The translations under genes and the position numbers were made by a program. The notes below the pieces were generated by a model. That model made no database searches. It was not told where the DNA came from and saw only the letters and a list, made by a program, of their open reading frames with translations. Shown piece after piece: positions 43,935-51,867 of a stretch of DNA of 64,000 nt (within the stretch, counting starts at the first letter, position 1; every line of letters starts with the position of its first letter). Source of the stretch: Bacteroidetes bacterium UBA1947 (GTDB taxonomy: Bacteria > Bacteroidota > Bacteroidia > Chitinophagales > Chitinophagaceae); NCBI GenBank assembly GCA_002336915.1, contig DDET01000068.1, positions 29,219 to 93,218 on the forward strand, read 5' to 3'.

Positions 43935-43961
43935 TTTGTTTCTTAACTTTTTTATAACTTG
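43935..43961 (+). promoter_or_regulatory. Promoter-like element of the PA-domain protein
   Basis: TTTG is followed by TTTCTTAAC, a T-run and TATAACTTG, almost the same as at 16958-16988. It lies 33-59 bases before the ATG at 43994. Confidence 0.5.
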
Positions 43962-43993
43962 TCCAATTCTATTTTTAAAAATTGTTTAGTCTT

Positions 43994-45922
43994 ATGAAAA
44001 AATCATTACTTCTAATTGCAATGGGCCTGCTGTGCACGGTGGCATCTGTGCAAGTGAAAGCCCAGGCTATTGCCTACGTAGGCCCAAGGTTGTTGATAAC
44101 AACCCAAACACCGTCAGCGCTTGAAGGTGTTAAGGATTTTACCTGGTCGAGCGATCCGGCTATTACGGGTCCCTGGGGCAGAACTATCGATTCTATATGG
44201 AACCATGTTCCGTTGCAAATGGTAAGCATGACCGATACCATAGCGTGTGGGGGTGCATTACCAGCTAACAGCCTGGCAGGAAAATGGGCGTTGATATGGC
44301 GTGCTGATTGCGAATTTGGCGCTAAGGCAAAGAAGGCACAGGATGCAGGCGCTGTAGGTGTTATTATAGTAAATAACGTAGCAGGCGCAGGACCAGTGAA
44401 TATGGCTGCGGGTGCAGCAGGTAATGGTGTAACTATACCAACGCTTATGGTATCTAACCCGGATGGTAATGCAATAGACGCTATGGTGCACAGTGCAAAC
44501 CAGGTGTATGTAACACTTACTCCTTACGGATTTGGTAATGCCCATGACCTTTGTATACCAAACCAGCTGTATGCACTGGCACCAGGCTATGCAATGCCTA
44601 AAGACCAGCTGGATACTGCTACCAATGGTAAACCTAAAGCATACCAGGGCTACCTGAGCGGCTGGGTTGCCAATACAGGTACATCTGACGAAACAAATGT
44701 GAAACTTAAACTTAATGTTGACTGGACCCCTACTGCAGGTTCTCCGGTATTGTTCCACAAAGATTCAATAGCCATCGCCGGCACTTTTGCTGCGTTAGAT
44801 TCACTTGATCTGGTAAACAGCACTACAGCAGCATTTAACCTGCATGCTACTACAACCGGTACATTTGATTTTACCTATAGCGCAAGCTGTGCTAATGTAG
44901 ATCAGCAGCCAATAGATAATATGCAGAAATTTTCAATGTATGTTACTGATCACGCATTTTGCAGGGGCCAATACAACAACGTAGCAGGTGAGCCGATCGT
45001 AATGGGAGGTTTAAGGTTAGGTGGAACAACACCTCCGCTGAACATGACATGGGGTTCTTTATTTTATGTAGCTAAAGCTACTACTGCCTACAACATCCAG
45101 ACGGCGCTTTATCCTGACGATACAACGGAGCATGACCTGTCTTTCATTGAAAATACTCCCGGCAGCTTCTACACTGCTATATTCAAATGGGTAGATGCTA
45201 ATAGTGATGGCGTTATAGATGGCCCGGAACTTACACTTGCAGGAACCGGCGGACACCACTTTTCTATCTTTGACCTGCCAGGTAAAGTTTTTGTAGCACC
45301 ATTTGATGCGCCTGTTGCTCTTGAAGCAGGTGCATGGTATTGGTCGGCTGTAGTAATGTCTAACACTACACTGTTCCTTGGCGTGGATAATAAGAGCAAT
45401 TATTACAACCGTCTTTTTGCTACCTCGCATCTTGCTACAGGAGCATGGAGGGATTATTGGGCACCACTTTACGGTGATGGTATCAACACTACTGCTCCTT
45501 ACCTGAATGCAGGAGATACTACACAAATGGTCCCATTTGCAGTAGACAAAGCATTGCCGTTTAAACCAACCGATTCAATGAGCCTTGCGCTTGGTGCGAA
45601 TACACCAGCTATTGCACTGAATACAGTTGCACTTCCGGACGGTGTTAAGAAAGTTAGCATTAGGGAGAATTCATTTACAGTGTTTCCTAACCCTGCTACA
45701 GATAACATCAACGTAAGCGTTGATTTCCCTGTTAGCGTTTCAAACGTTACATTCGACGTAATGAATGCAATGGGACAAGTAATATCAAGGCAGAACAAGG
45801 GCACTATTAAGAACACAACGTTCTCCTTGCCAACAAAAGGACTACCTGCCGGTAACTACTATATAATAATGAATGCAGACGGACGCACAACTTTCCGTGC
45901 AGTTACGATAGCTTCAAAATAA
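43994..45922 (+). CDS. PA-domain protein with T9SS type A sorting signal
   Basis: 642 residues from MKKSLLLIAMGLLCTVASVQ, a signal peptide. A protease-associated (PA) domain follows (residues about 85-170: KWALIWRADCEFGAKAKKAQ, AGAVGVIIVNNVAG, IPTLMVSNPDG). Then beta-sandwich regions, a DANSDGVIDGPELTL calcium-loop-like motif, and a C-terminal T9SS type A domain (SFTVFPNPATDNINVSVDFP, MGQVISRQNKG, GLPAGNYYIIM). No protease active site is visible, so it is likely a secreted binding or anchoring protein. A strong terminator follows. Confidence 0.85.
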   Translation: MKKSLLLIAMGLLCTVASVQVKAQAIAYVGPRLLITTQTPSALEGVKDFTWSSDPAITGPWGRTIDSIWNHVPLQMVSMTDTIACGGALPANSLAGKWALIWRADCEFGAKAKKAQDAGAVGVIIVNNVAGAGPVNMAAGAAGNGVTIPTLMVSNPDGNAIDAMVHSANQVYVTLTPYGFGNAHDLCIPNQLYALAPGYAMPKDQLDTATNGKPKAYQGYLSGWVANTGTSDETNVKLKLNVDWTPTAGSPVLFHKDSIAIAGTFAALDSLDLVNSTTAAFNLHATTTGTFDFTYSASCANVDQQPIDNMQKFSMYVTDHAFCRGQYNNVAGEPIVMGGLRLGGTTPPLNMTWGSLFYVAKATTAYNIQTALYPDDTTEHDLSFIENTPGSFYTAIFKWVDANSDGVIDGPELTLAGTGGHHFSIFDLPGKVFVAPFDAPVALEAGAWYWSAVVMSNTTLFLGVDNKSNYYNRLFATSHLATGAWRDYWAPLYGDGINTTAPYLNAGDTTQMVPFAVDKALPFKPTDSMSLALGANTPAIALNTVALPDGVKKVSIRENSFTVFPNPATDNINVSVDFPVSVSNVTFDVMNAMGQVISRQNKGTIKNTTFSLPTKGLPAGNYYIIMNADGRTTFRAVTIASK

Positions 45923-45943
45923 TTGAGTTTAATTCTTTTGCAG

Positions 45944-45975
45944 GAGTCCCCCCGGTTAACGGGGGGACTCTTTTT
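45944..45975 (+). terminator. Intrinsic terminator
   Basis: GAGTCCCCCC pairs perfectly with GGGGGGACTC around GGTTAAC, followed by TTTTT. It ends the PA-domain gene; the parS site begins at its last T. Confidence 0.9.
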
Positions 45976-45990
45976 GTTTCACGTGGAACA
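45975..45990. promoter_or_regulatory. parS site 1 (ParB-binding)
   Basis: TGTTTCACGTGGAACA matches the ParB consensus GTTnCACGTGnAAC at every fixed position. It lies in the gap before mnmG, right after a terminator. The same 16-mer recurs inside mnmG. Confidence 0.85.
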
Positions 45991-46045
45991 GTATTTAATA
46001 ATGGGATGAGATCGGAGATGGATTTTGTCGTAAATTTGCTGCCTT

Positions 46046-47935
46046 ATGTTTAAAGAGTATGACGTTATTGTGGTAGGTGCAGGCCACGCCGGTTGCGAGG
46101 CTGCTGCTGCTGCTGCCAATATGGGGTCGAAAGTGCTGCTAATCACCATGAATATGCAGACGATAGCCCAGATGAGCTGCAACCCTGCCATGGGTGGGAT
46201 CGCAAAGGGGCAGATTGTGAGGGAGATAGATGCCCTTGGCGGATACAGTGGCATAGTGAGTGATAAGAGCATGATCCAGTTCCGGATGCTAAACAAATCG
46301 AAAGGTCCAGGAATGTGGAGCCCAAGAACCCAAAATGATCGTATGTTGTTTGCTACCACCTGGCGGGAAATGCTGGAACAGACCCCTAACATCGATTTTT
46401 GGCAGGATATGGTAAGCGGATTAATTGTTTCACGTGGAACAGCCAGCGAGGAAAGAGGGAGAATATCTGGCGTTATTACTGGAATGGGGCAGGAAATACA
46501 TGCTAAATGCGTGGTTTTGACCAATGGAACCTTCCTAAACGGAGTAATACATATAGGAGAGAAGCAGTTCGGTGGGGGAAGAATAGGAGAGAAGGGTGCT
46601 ACCGGGATAACCGAGCAGCTTGTGGAGATGGGATTTGAGAGCGCAAGGTTGAAAACAGGTACTCCCCCAAGAGTAGACGGGCGCAGCCTGGACTATAGTA
46701 AGATGGAAATACAAGAAGGAGACGAGGAAATTGTGGGCTTTTCCTATTTGCCCGTAGAACGAATAAAACCACAAGAACAACGCTGCTGCTGGATAACCTA
46801 CACAAGCCCGGATGTACACGAAATATTAAAGACCGGTTTCGAGCAATCGCCCATGTACCAAGGGCGGATAAAGGGTAGCGGACCGAGGTATTGTCCCAGT
46901 ATAGAGGATAAAATAAGCCGTTTTGCTGAAAGAGAGCGCCACCAGTTGTTTGTAGAACCGGAAGGCTGGAACACCGTGGAGATCTATGTGAATGGTTTTA
47001 GCACTTCGTTGCCAGAAGAAGTGCAGTTCAAGGCCCTTTCCATGGTTCCGGGTTTCGAGAACTGTAAGTTTTTCCGTCCCGGCTATGCTATCGAATACGA
47101 TTATTTTCCACCAACGCAGCTTAAGTTCACGTTAGAGACCAAATTGATAGCGAACCTTTTCTTTGCCGGGCAGATAAATGGTACGACCGGGTATGAAGAG
47201 GCCGCCTGCCAAGGACTAATGGCCGGCATAAATGCGCATAGAAATGCCCATGAGCAAGCGCCGGTGGTGTTAACCCGTAGTGATGCCTATATAGGCGTAC
47301 TAATAGATGATCTTATAAACAAAGGTACAGACGAGCCATATCGCATGTTTACCAGCAGGGCCGAGTTCAGGACTCTGCTCAGACAAGATAACGCCGACCT
47401 AAGGTTAACACCTTTAGGGCATGCAATTGGGCTCGCTAGTGACCAGAGGCTGGAACTGATGCAAATGAAAGAGGCGGCCGTGAACAAAGCCAAGAAAATA
47501 CTGGCTGATTTCCCGATAGAGCCGGGGATGACCAACGATTTCCTGGAGGCAAATAATAGTGCCGGACTGACTGAAAAGGTAAAGGCGCTGAAGGTGCTGT
47601 TACGCCCGGGAATAGGATTGAAGGAAATGGTGGAAGCCATCCCACAGCTTGCAGAGGCTATTGGCGACAATGATCCGCTGGTGCTGGAGCAGGTGGAGAT
47701 ACAGGCCAAGTACGATATCTACATAGAAAAAGAAAGAGAGCTGGTAAAGAAAATGGCTACGCTGGAAGACCTGAATATACCGGAGGCATTTAATTATGAA
47801 AAGCTTACGGCTTTATCGAATGAGGCCCGGCAGAAATTAGGAAAGATAAAACCACGTACATTAGGACAGGCGAGCCGCATAAGTGGCGTGAATCCCAGCG
47901 ATGTACAGATATTAATGGTTTATATGGGTAGATAA
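46046..47935 (+). CDS. mnmG: tRNA uridine-5-carboxymethylaminomethyl enzyme MnmG (GidA)
   Basis: 629 residues, normal length. With MnmE it adds the cmnm5 group to U34 of several tRNAs, using FAD and folate. FAD-binding start YDVIVVGAGHAGCEAA, the conserved SCNPAMGGIAKGQIVREIDA region, the GNFL-like CVVLTNGTFLNGVIHIG, catalytic GRIGEKGATGITEQLVEMGF and the C-terminal helical domain ending QASRISGVNPSDVQIL are clear. A parS site is embedded in its 5' part (codons IVSRGT). mnmE is not nearby; recX follows. Confidence 0.97.
   Translation: MFKEYDVIVVGAGHAGCEAAAAAANMGSKVLLITMNMQTIAQMSCNPAMGGIAKGQIVREIDALGGYSGIVSDKSMIQFRMLNKSKGPGMWSPRTQNDRMLFATTWREMLEQTPNIDFWQDMVSGLIVSRGTASEERGRISGVITGMGQEIHAKCVVLTNGTFLNGVIHIGEKQFGGGRIGEKGATGITEQLVEMGFESARLKTGTPPRVDGRSLDYSKMEIQEGDEEIVGFSYLPVERIKPQEQRCCWITYTSPDVHEILKTGFEQSPMYQGRIKGSGPRYCPSIEDKISRFAERERHQLFVEPEGWNTVEIYVNGFSTSLPEEVQFKALSMVPGFENCKFFRPGYAIEYDYFPPTQLKFTLETKLIANLFFAGQINGTTGYEEAACQGLMAGINAHRNAHEQAPVVLTRSDAYIGVLIDDLINKGTDEPYRMFTSRAEFRTLLRQDNADLRLTPLGHAIGLASDQRLELMQMKEAAVNKAKKILADFPIEPGMTNDFLEANNSAGLTEKVKALKVLLRPGIGLKEMVEAIPQLAEAIGDNDPLVLEQVEIQAKYDIYIEKERELVKKMATLEDLNIPEAFNYEKLTALSNEARQKLGKIKPRTLGQASRISGVNPSDVQILMVYMGR
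46426..46441. promoter_or_regulatory. parS site 2 (ParB-binding), inside mnmG
   Basis: TGTTTCACGTGGAACA, identical to site 1, 451 bases away. The codons read I-V-S-R-G-T, so the site is kept within the protein-coding constraint. Confidence 0.85.
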
Positions 47936-48018
47936 GACCCCTAGCCCCCCGCAGGGGAATGCCCAGGAATACAATTAAATAATTATTAATGTAAGCCCCT
48001 ATAGGGAGTTGGAGTATT

Positions 48019-48477
48019 ATGGATCTCAGGGAAGCAATTTATCATTACTGCCGTTACCAGGAGCGTTGTCATGCAGAGGTGCGCAATAAGCTTTACGAGT
48101 TGGGCGCTACCACTCCGGAGGTAAATGAGATGATGGCCGAGCTGATAGAACATGGATTGCTCAACGAGGAAAGATTTGCGCGGGCGATAGCAAGAGGTAA
48201 ATTCAGGATGAAGCAATGGGGTCGGAAGAAGATACTCCAGCAATTAAAGCAGAAGCAAATATCGGAATACTGCATAAAGAAGGCAATGACCGAAATAGAT
48301 GAAGACGAATATGAAGCAGTAATGAGAAAGCTCACCACGCAAAAGTGGAACGAGCTGAAGGGCGAAAAGAACCAGCCCACCAAGAAAATGAAGACCATGC
48401 GCTATATGCTGCAAAAGGGCTACGAGTCCGATATGGTGATGGAGATGATTAAGGAATTATCGGCAGAAATAAAATAA
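48019..48477 (+). CDS. recX: Regulatory protein RecX
   Basis: 152 residues. RecX binds RecA filaments and limits recombination. Three helical repeats are visible: IYHYCRYQERCHAEVRNKLY, LIEHGLLNEERFARAIARGK with KFRMKQWGRKKILQQLKQK, and the last one near TMRYMLQKGYESDMVMEMIK. Length is normal. recA is not adjacent; the gene follows mnmG with an 83-base gap holding a C-rich element. Confidence 0.9.
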   Translation: MDLREAIYHYCRYQERCHAEVRNKLYELGATTPEVNEMMAELIEHGLLNEERFARAIARGKFRMKQWGRKKILQQLKQKQISEYCIKKAMTEIDEDEYEAVMRKLTTQKWNELKGEKNQPTKKMKTMRYMLQKGYESDMVMEMIKELSAEIK

Positions 48478-48560
48478 TTTTTCGGCTTCTGCATGAACGG
48501 TTCGTTATTGAGGATTCCTTATCTTTGGTTATATAAATAAATCTACTACGCAGCATATAG

Positions 48561-48947
48561 ATGGTAAAGCAAGTAACAGAAGGTGTATGCATATCGGTTG
48601 AAACATTTTATCAGCCGGCACAGTCTAACCCACTGAGCAGCGAATACCTGTTTGCATATCGCATCACCATCGAAAACCTGAGTACTATGCCGGTAAAATT
48701 GCTGCGCCGCCACTGGCACATAATAGACAGCAACGGATCTTACCGTGAAGTAGAAGGCGAAGGAGTAGTAGGCCAACAGCCTATAATAGAGCCGGGCCAT
48801 AATTACCAATACGTATCGGCAGCGAACCTGCGCAGCGATATGGGCAAAATGTATGGTAACTACCAGATGGAGAACCTGTACAACAAAAAGCTATTCACAG
48901 TGGCGATACCTGAGTTCCAGATGATGGCGCCGTTCAAGATGAATTAA
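48561..48947 (+). CDS. apaG: ApaG domain protein
   Basis: 128 residues. Fibronectin-III-like ApaG fold: VTEGVCISVETFYQPAQSNP, EYLFAYRITIENLSTMPVKL, LLRRHWHIIDSNGSYREVEG, EGVVGQQPIIEPGHNYQYVS and GKMYGNYQMENLYNKKLFTV. It is linked to Co2+/Mg2+ tolerance and Ap4A metabolism in enterobacteria; the biochemical role is unclear. It stands alone between recX and the small membrane protein. Confidence 0.93.
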   Translation: MVKQVTEGVCISVETFYQPAQSNPLSSEYLFAYRITIENLSTMPVKLLRRHWHIIDSNGSYREVEGEGVVGQQPIIEPGHNYQYVSAANLRSDMGKMYGNYQMENLYNKKLFTVAIPEFQMMAPFKMN

Positions 48948-49025
48948 CCCTCCCCCGCCTCCCTGAAGGGAGTAGCCCTTCTACAAATCAGATATAATAA
49001 ATACCGGTTCCTGCGTTATAATCAT

Positions 49026-49334
49026 ATGCGACTGAAAAAGCTGCGGGCCATATTGTATTTCTATCGTTCGCTGGCAGGTGCGACGGTGACTATTACATTG
49101 GCATTGTGGTACGAATTGTATCATGCAGGAAAAGATGCAGATGCTGCATTGATCAGTGTGCTGGTGATTTTTAAAATGCTGAGCGATATTTTGGTGTGGT
49201 ACTTTGCCAAAACGATAATGGCCAGGCGGCTCTACTATTACTACAACCTGCACATCTCAAGGAGCCGGTTATGGCTTTCAACATTTTTCATTGATCTTTC
49301 CATTTTCATCGCAGGCCTGTGGATCATTTATTAA
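49026..49334 (+). CDS. Small three-helix membrane protein, partner of the ABC ATPase
   Basis: 102 residues with three hydrophobic segments: AILYFYRSLAGATVTITLAL, ISVLVIFKMLSDILVWYFAK and LSTFFIDLSIFIAGLWIIY. Between the second and third lies a charged loop ARRLYYYYNLHISRSR. No known transporter family recognised. Its last 16 bases overlap the start of the ABC ATPase, so the two are probably translated together. Confidence 0.6.
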   Translation: MRLKKLRAILYFYRSLAGATVTITLALWYELYHAGKDADAALISVLVIFKMLSDILVWYFAKTIMARRLYYYYNLHISRSRLWLSTFFIDLSIFIAGLWIIY

Positions 49335-49990
49335 AAGATAAAGAAGGGCTGGTGGCTGAGAATATTTTCGTGTCGGTTGCAGACAAGGATATTTTGAAAG
49401 GCGTGACCATTAGTGCGCGTAAAGGAAGCATCACCGGATTGCTGGGAAGAAACGGATCGGGCAAGTCGACCTTGCTGAAGGTTATATTCGGAACACAGAA
49501 AGCGCAGGACAGGAATATACATGTGGGTGGTAAGCCGCTTAAGAATCTGTATGCTGTGGATGGTTTGATAAATTATTTGCCGCAGCGCCCGTTCATACCA
49601 GCAGGGTTAAAGCTTAGCGCTGTCTTGAAACAGTATGAAGTGAGCAAGGAGCAAGTACTGAATGATCTGCCCGAGCTGGAGGAAGACCTGGGCAAAAGGT
49701 TGTTTGAATTATCGGGTGGAAGAGAGCGGCTGTGGTCGACACTGATATTGATACAGGCAAAGACACAGTACACAATGCTGGACGAACCGTTCACGCACCT
49801 GATGCCTTTGCATGTAGAAAAGCTGAAAGAGATACTGATACGGGAAAAAGAAAACAAAGGCTTCATTATTACCGACCATATGTATTCACACCTATTGGAC
49901 CTGGGCGATGCACTCTATTTAATGAAGGAGGGTAAGAGTATATTCGTTAAGGACCGCGAAGCCCTGATCGTGCATGGCTACATGAAATAA
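49319..49990 (+). CDS. ABC transporter ATP-binding protein
   Basis: 223 residues from a GTG at 49319 overlapping the previous gene; an internal start at GTG 49352 is possible. Complete ABC domain: Walker A GLLGRNGSGKST, Q-loop NYLPQRPF, signature LSGGRER (an unusual LSGGRE), Walker B TQYTMLDEPF, and a switch His in IITDHMYSHL, similar to LptB. A longer D-loop region (THLMPLHVEKL) is unusual. Membrane subunit unclear; the only membrane gene nearby is the 102-residue one. Confidence 0.88.
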   Translation: MDHLLKDKEGLVAENIFVSVADKDILKGVTISARKGSITGLLGRNGSGKSTLLKVIFGTQKAQDRNIHVGGKPLKNLYAVDGLINYLPQRPFIPAGLKLSAVLKQYEVSKEQVLNDLPELEEDLGKRLFELSGGRERLWSTLILIQAKTQYTMLDEPFTHLMPLHVEKLKEILIREKENKGFIITDHMYSHLLDLGDALYLMKEGKSIFVKDREALIVHGYMK

Positions 49991-50008
49991 TGCATCTTGT
50001 TCCCGGCT

Positions 50009-50965
50009 CTACTGGTATATTAGCAACCGGTCACGTTTTTCCCGATAGAGATCCAAATAGCTCCGTTTACATTCTTCGTTCAAAAAAGACAGCTTGACCA
50101 GGTAAGAAACTGTGATCTCATTTTTAGTAAAAGCAGCGAGGATGTTTTGCGCCCGTTTTGGCAGGATGCCGATACGCGAAGCAAATTCTAAAAATTCTGT
50201 TCCTGTATGATATCCGTACCGGTTAAAACCTCCAGAAGTGGTGTCGCCGGAGTAGAGGCTGTTTTCAAGATTCTCGTAATTCGGGCCTGTGTGTAATGCG
50301 GAACAAATGATATCGTAAGCCGGGGAAAGCAGGTAGTCTCCATACTCGGTTTTTACCAACGAAATATTTTGATACTGTGCTCCCCAATTGGAGAAGAGGT
50401 AATTAAAAACCACGAGTGCAAAAAGACGCTCGGCCTGGGGCTTATATGCGGCTATATATCTTTGCATCAGGAAAGCTACATCTTCATAGCTTGTGGCAGC
50501 TTTATATTCATCGTCAAATTTTTCCTTTACAGGATCTGTTACATCGGTATATATGCGGCGCGAAATATTTGCGGGCTCGCCGGAAGCATTTTGAAAATAA
50601 ATGAGTGCATTGGGCACTACCGGTATTTTAAAAGCCTGGGTGGCCAGCTGCATAGTGAGGTGCTCATTTGCCGGCGCCATATTAAGATGTGCGTAATTGC
50701 CTGAAGGTATGGGCTTTAATATATGAGTGCCGGGTTCATCGCCAGAAAGGGACAGATCAGTTTCATTTTGCTGCAGGGAATATTTCAGGATCAGGCGAGG
50801 CAAGGAGGGCCGCATAATGCTGCGCAGCAGAAAATCTTTTTCGTTGCGCGGAGGCGGAGGAAAGGGCAAATAGGCACTTACACGTTTGCCATCAAACAAT
50901 TCTTTGCGGCAATTGGGGCAATAATCGGCCGGCCCGGGTTTAAAGCAGCCTTTACAGTGTGTCAT
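50009..50965 (-). CDS. HipA-like protein with zinc ribbon and altered catalytic loop
   Basis: 318 residues. N-terminal zinc ribbon with CKGC and CPNC (residues 4-21), then a HipA C-terminal kinase-like domain: THILKPIPSG, NEHLTMQLATQAFKIPVVPN, VVFNYLFSNWGAQYQNISLV and YLLSPAYDIICSA. In HipA the loop reads (A/N)xDGHAKNFS; here it is NWGAQYQNIS, so the catalytic Asp (D309 in E. coli) is Gly and the following His and Lys are Gln; the Mg-binding Asp in PAYDI stays. This predicts a pseudokinase. It overlaps hipB-like by 14 bases; the usual HipA N-terminal subdomain gene is missing. Confidence 0.75.
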   Translation of the reverse strand: MTHCKGCFKPGPADYCPNCRKELFDGKRVSAYLPFPPPPRNEKDFLLRSIMRPSLPRLILKYSLQQNETDLSLSGDEPGTHILKPIPSGNYAHLNMAPANEHLTMQLATQAFKIPVVPNALIYFQNASGEPANISRRIYTDVTDPVKEKFDDEYKAATSYEDVAFLMQRYIAAYKPQAERLFALVVFNYLFSNWGAQYQNISLVKTEYGDYLLSPAYDIICSALHTGPNYENLENSLYSGDTTSGGFNRYGYHTGTEFLEFASRIGILPKRAQNILAAFTKNEITVSYLVKLSFLNEECKRSYLDLYREKRDRLLIYQ

Positions 50966-51173
50966 AGGCCATATTTTTTACATCCAGCTGTAATTCCATC
51001 CCCAAAGCATCAGCTATAGACGTAAGATTATTCAGAGTGACGGAAGCCTTGCCCGATTCCAGGCCATTCACCGTACGTAGGGCTACCTCACTCAGTTCGC
51101 TTAGATCGAGCTGTGTCAGTCCCAGGAATTCGCGCCTTTTTTTAATAGCGGAAGCTATCTGCTGAAAATCCAT
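50952..51173 (-). CDS. HipB-like XRE regulator
   Basis: 73 residues from ATG 51173 (MDFQQIASAIKKRREFLGLT). HTH_3 domain over most of the length: QLDLSELSEVALRTVNGLES then GKASVTLNNLTSIADALGM, the HipB/XRE pattern. HipB binds HipA and represses the operon through a palindrome. The upstream promoter has TATATTTG (-7) overlapped by a palindrome. It is upstream of and overlaps the HipA-like gene. Confidence 0.85.
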   Translation of the reverse strand: MDFQQIASAIKKRREFLGLTQLDLSELSEVALRTVNGLESGKASVTLNNLTSIADALGMELQLDVKNMAYDTL

Positions 51174-51191
51174 TTCACATAAAATATTTGT

Positions 51192-51271
51192 ACGCAAATA
51201 ATTGCACAAATATAAAATGTTTAATTTGGATTAAAAAGCATTAAGTGAAATTGTAACGCAAAAAATTGCCT
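51192..51271. promoter_or_regulatory. Paired operators of the hipB-like gene, 64 bp apart
   Basis: Palindrome 1, ACGCAA-ATAA-TTGCAC, at 51192-51207 directly abuts the TATATTTG -7 box (complement of 51207-51214). Palindrome 2, ACGCAA-AAAA-TTGCCT, at 51256-51271 starts 64 bp further up and overlaps the stop codon of the YCII gene. The minus strand reads GCAATWWTTTGC at both. The same pair with the same spacing exists at 11225-11304. Confidence 0.6.
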
Positions 51272-51689
51272 ATTTAAATACGCAGTTCTTTGCCGTCCAC
51301 CAAGGGTGGATCTTGTAATCCAGTCTTCCTTGGGCAATGGCCGGGTCGGTTTTGAGCAAATTTTCTACTTCTTCCTGCGTTTTGCAGTCGAAAATGAAAA
51401 TGCCGCGCCAGTTGGTATCATCACCAAAAGGCCCGGCAACGATTATCTTTCCCGCTTCCGCGAGGCGCGTAATATTGGCCATATGCCCCGCCTGTATGCG
51501 GTTCAGCTCATTTGTGTCGGTTATTTCTTCCCGGTCCTTCTTTTTCACAAGCATTACGAAATAGTATTGCTTCATTTCGTACTTCTTTTCGGCTTTGGCA
51601 GGACCCTTTGCCATAAGCTTTTTGTGTTTGATTTGCGCTGTAGCCGATAGGCAGCCGAAAGCTGTTAAAGCGAGTATGTATTTTTTCAT
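51270..51689 (-). CDS. Secreted YCII-domain protein
   Basis: 139 residues from MKKYILALTAFGCLSATAQI, a signal peptide (unusual for YCII). The domain, about residues 45-130, has QYYFVMLVKKKDREEITDTN, HMANITRLAEAGKIIVAGPF and a W-containing end (HPWWTAKN). The conserved His and Asp of YCII proteins are seen in GHMANI and AGPFGDD. Function unknown. Upstream of and in the same direction as the hipB-like gene; its stop overlaps palindrome 2. Confidence 0.85.
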   Translation of the reverse strand: MKKYILALTAFGCLSATAQIKHKKLMAKGPAKAEKKYEMKQYYFVMLVKKKDREEITDTNELNRIQAGHMANITRLAEAGKIIVAGPFGDDTNWRGIFIFDCKTQEEVENLLKTDPAIAQGRLDYKIHPWWTAKNCVFK

Positions 51690-51766
51690 AAATGTTTTGT
51701 TTTCAAAGCAGAGCAACAAAATATAAATTAACTAAATAAACACACTGCCATCCCGCATTATTTCAG

Positions 51767-51819
51767 TACCTTTGCGCGTCCAAAAACACCCCCTTCCGTA
51801 ACATCCCTGCAAGGAAGGG
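51767..51819 (+). promoter_or_regulatory. typA promoter and leader hairpin
   Basis: TACCTTTG (51767-51774) is a perfect -7 box; no clear -33 TTTG was seen. In the leader, CCCTTCC (51791-51797) pairs with GGAAGGG (51813-51819), followed by TTAATTTTTTA, which could act as a weak attenuator. Confidence 0.5.
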
Positions 51820-51867
51820 TTAATTTTTTACAGGGAAATTTAAAAAATGAAGCCCCCGGGCTTGAGT

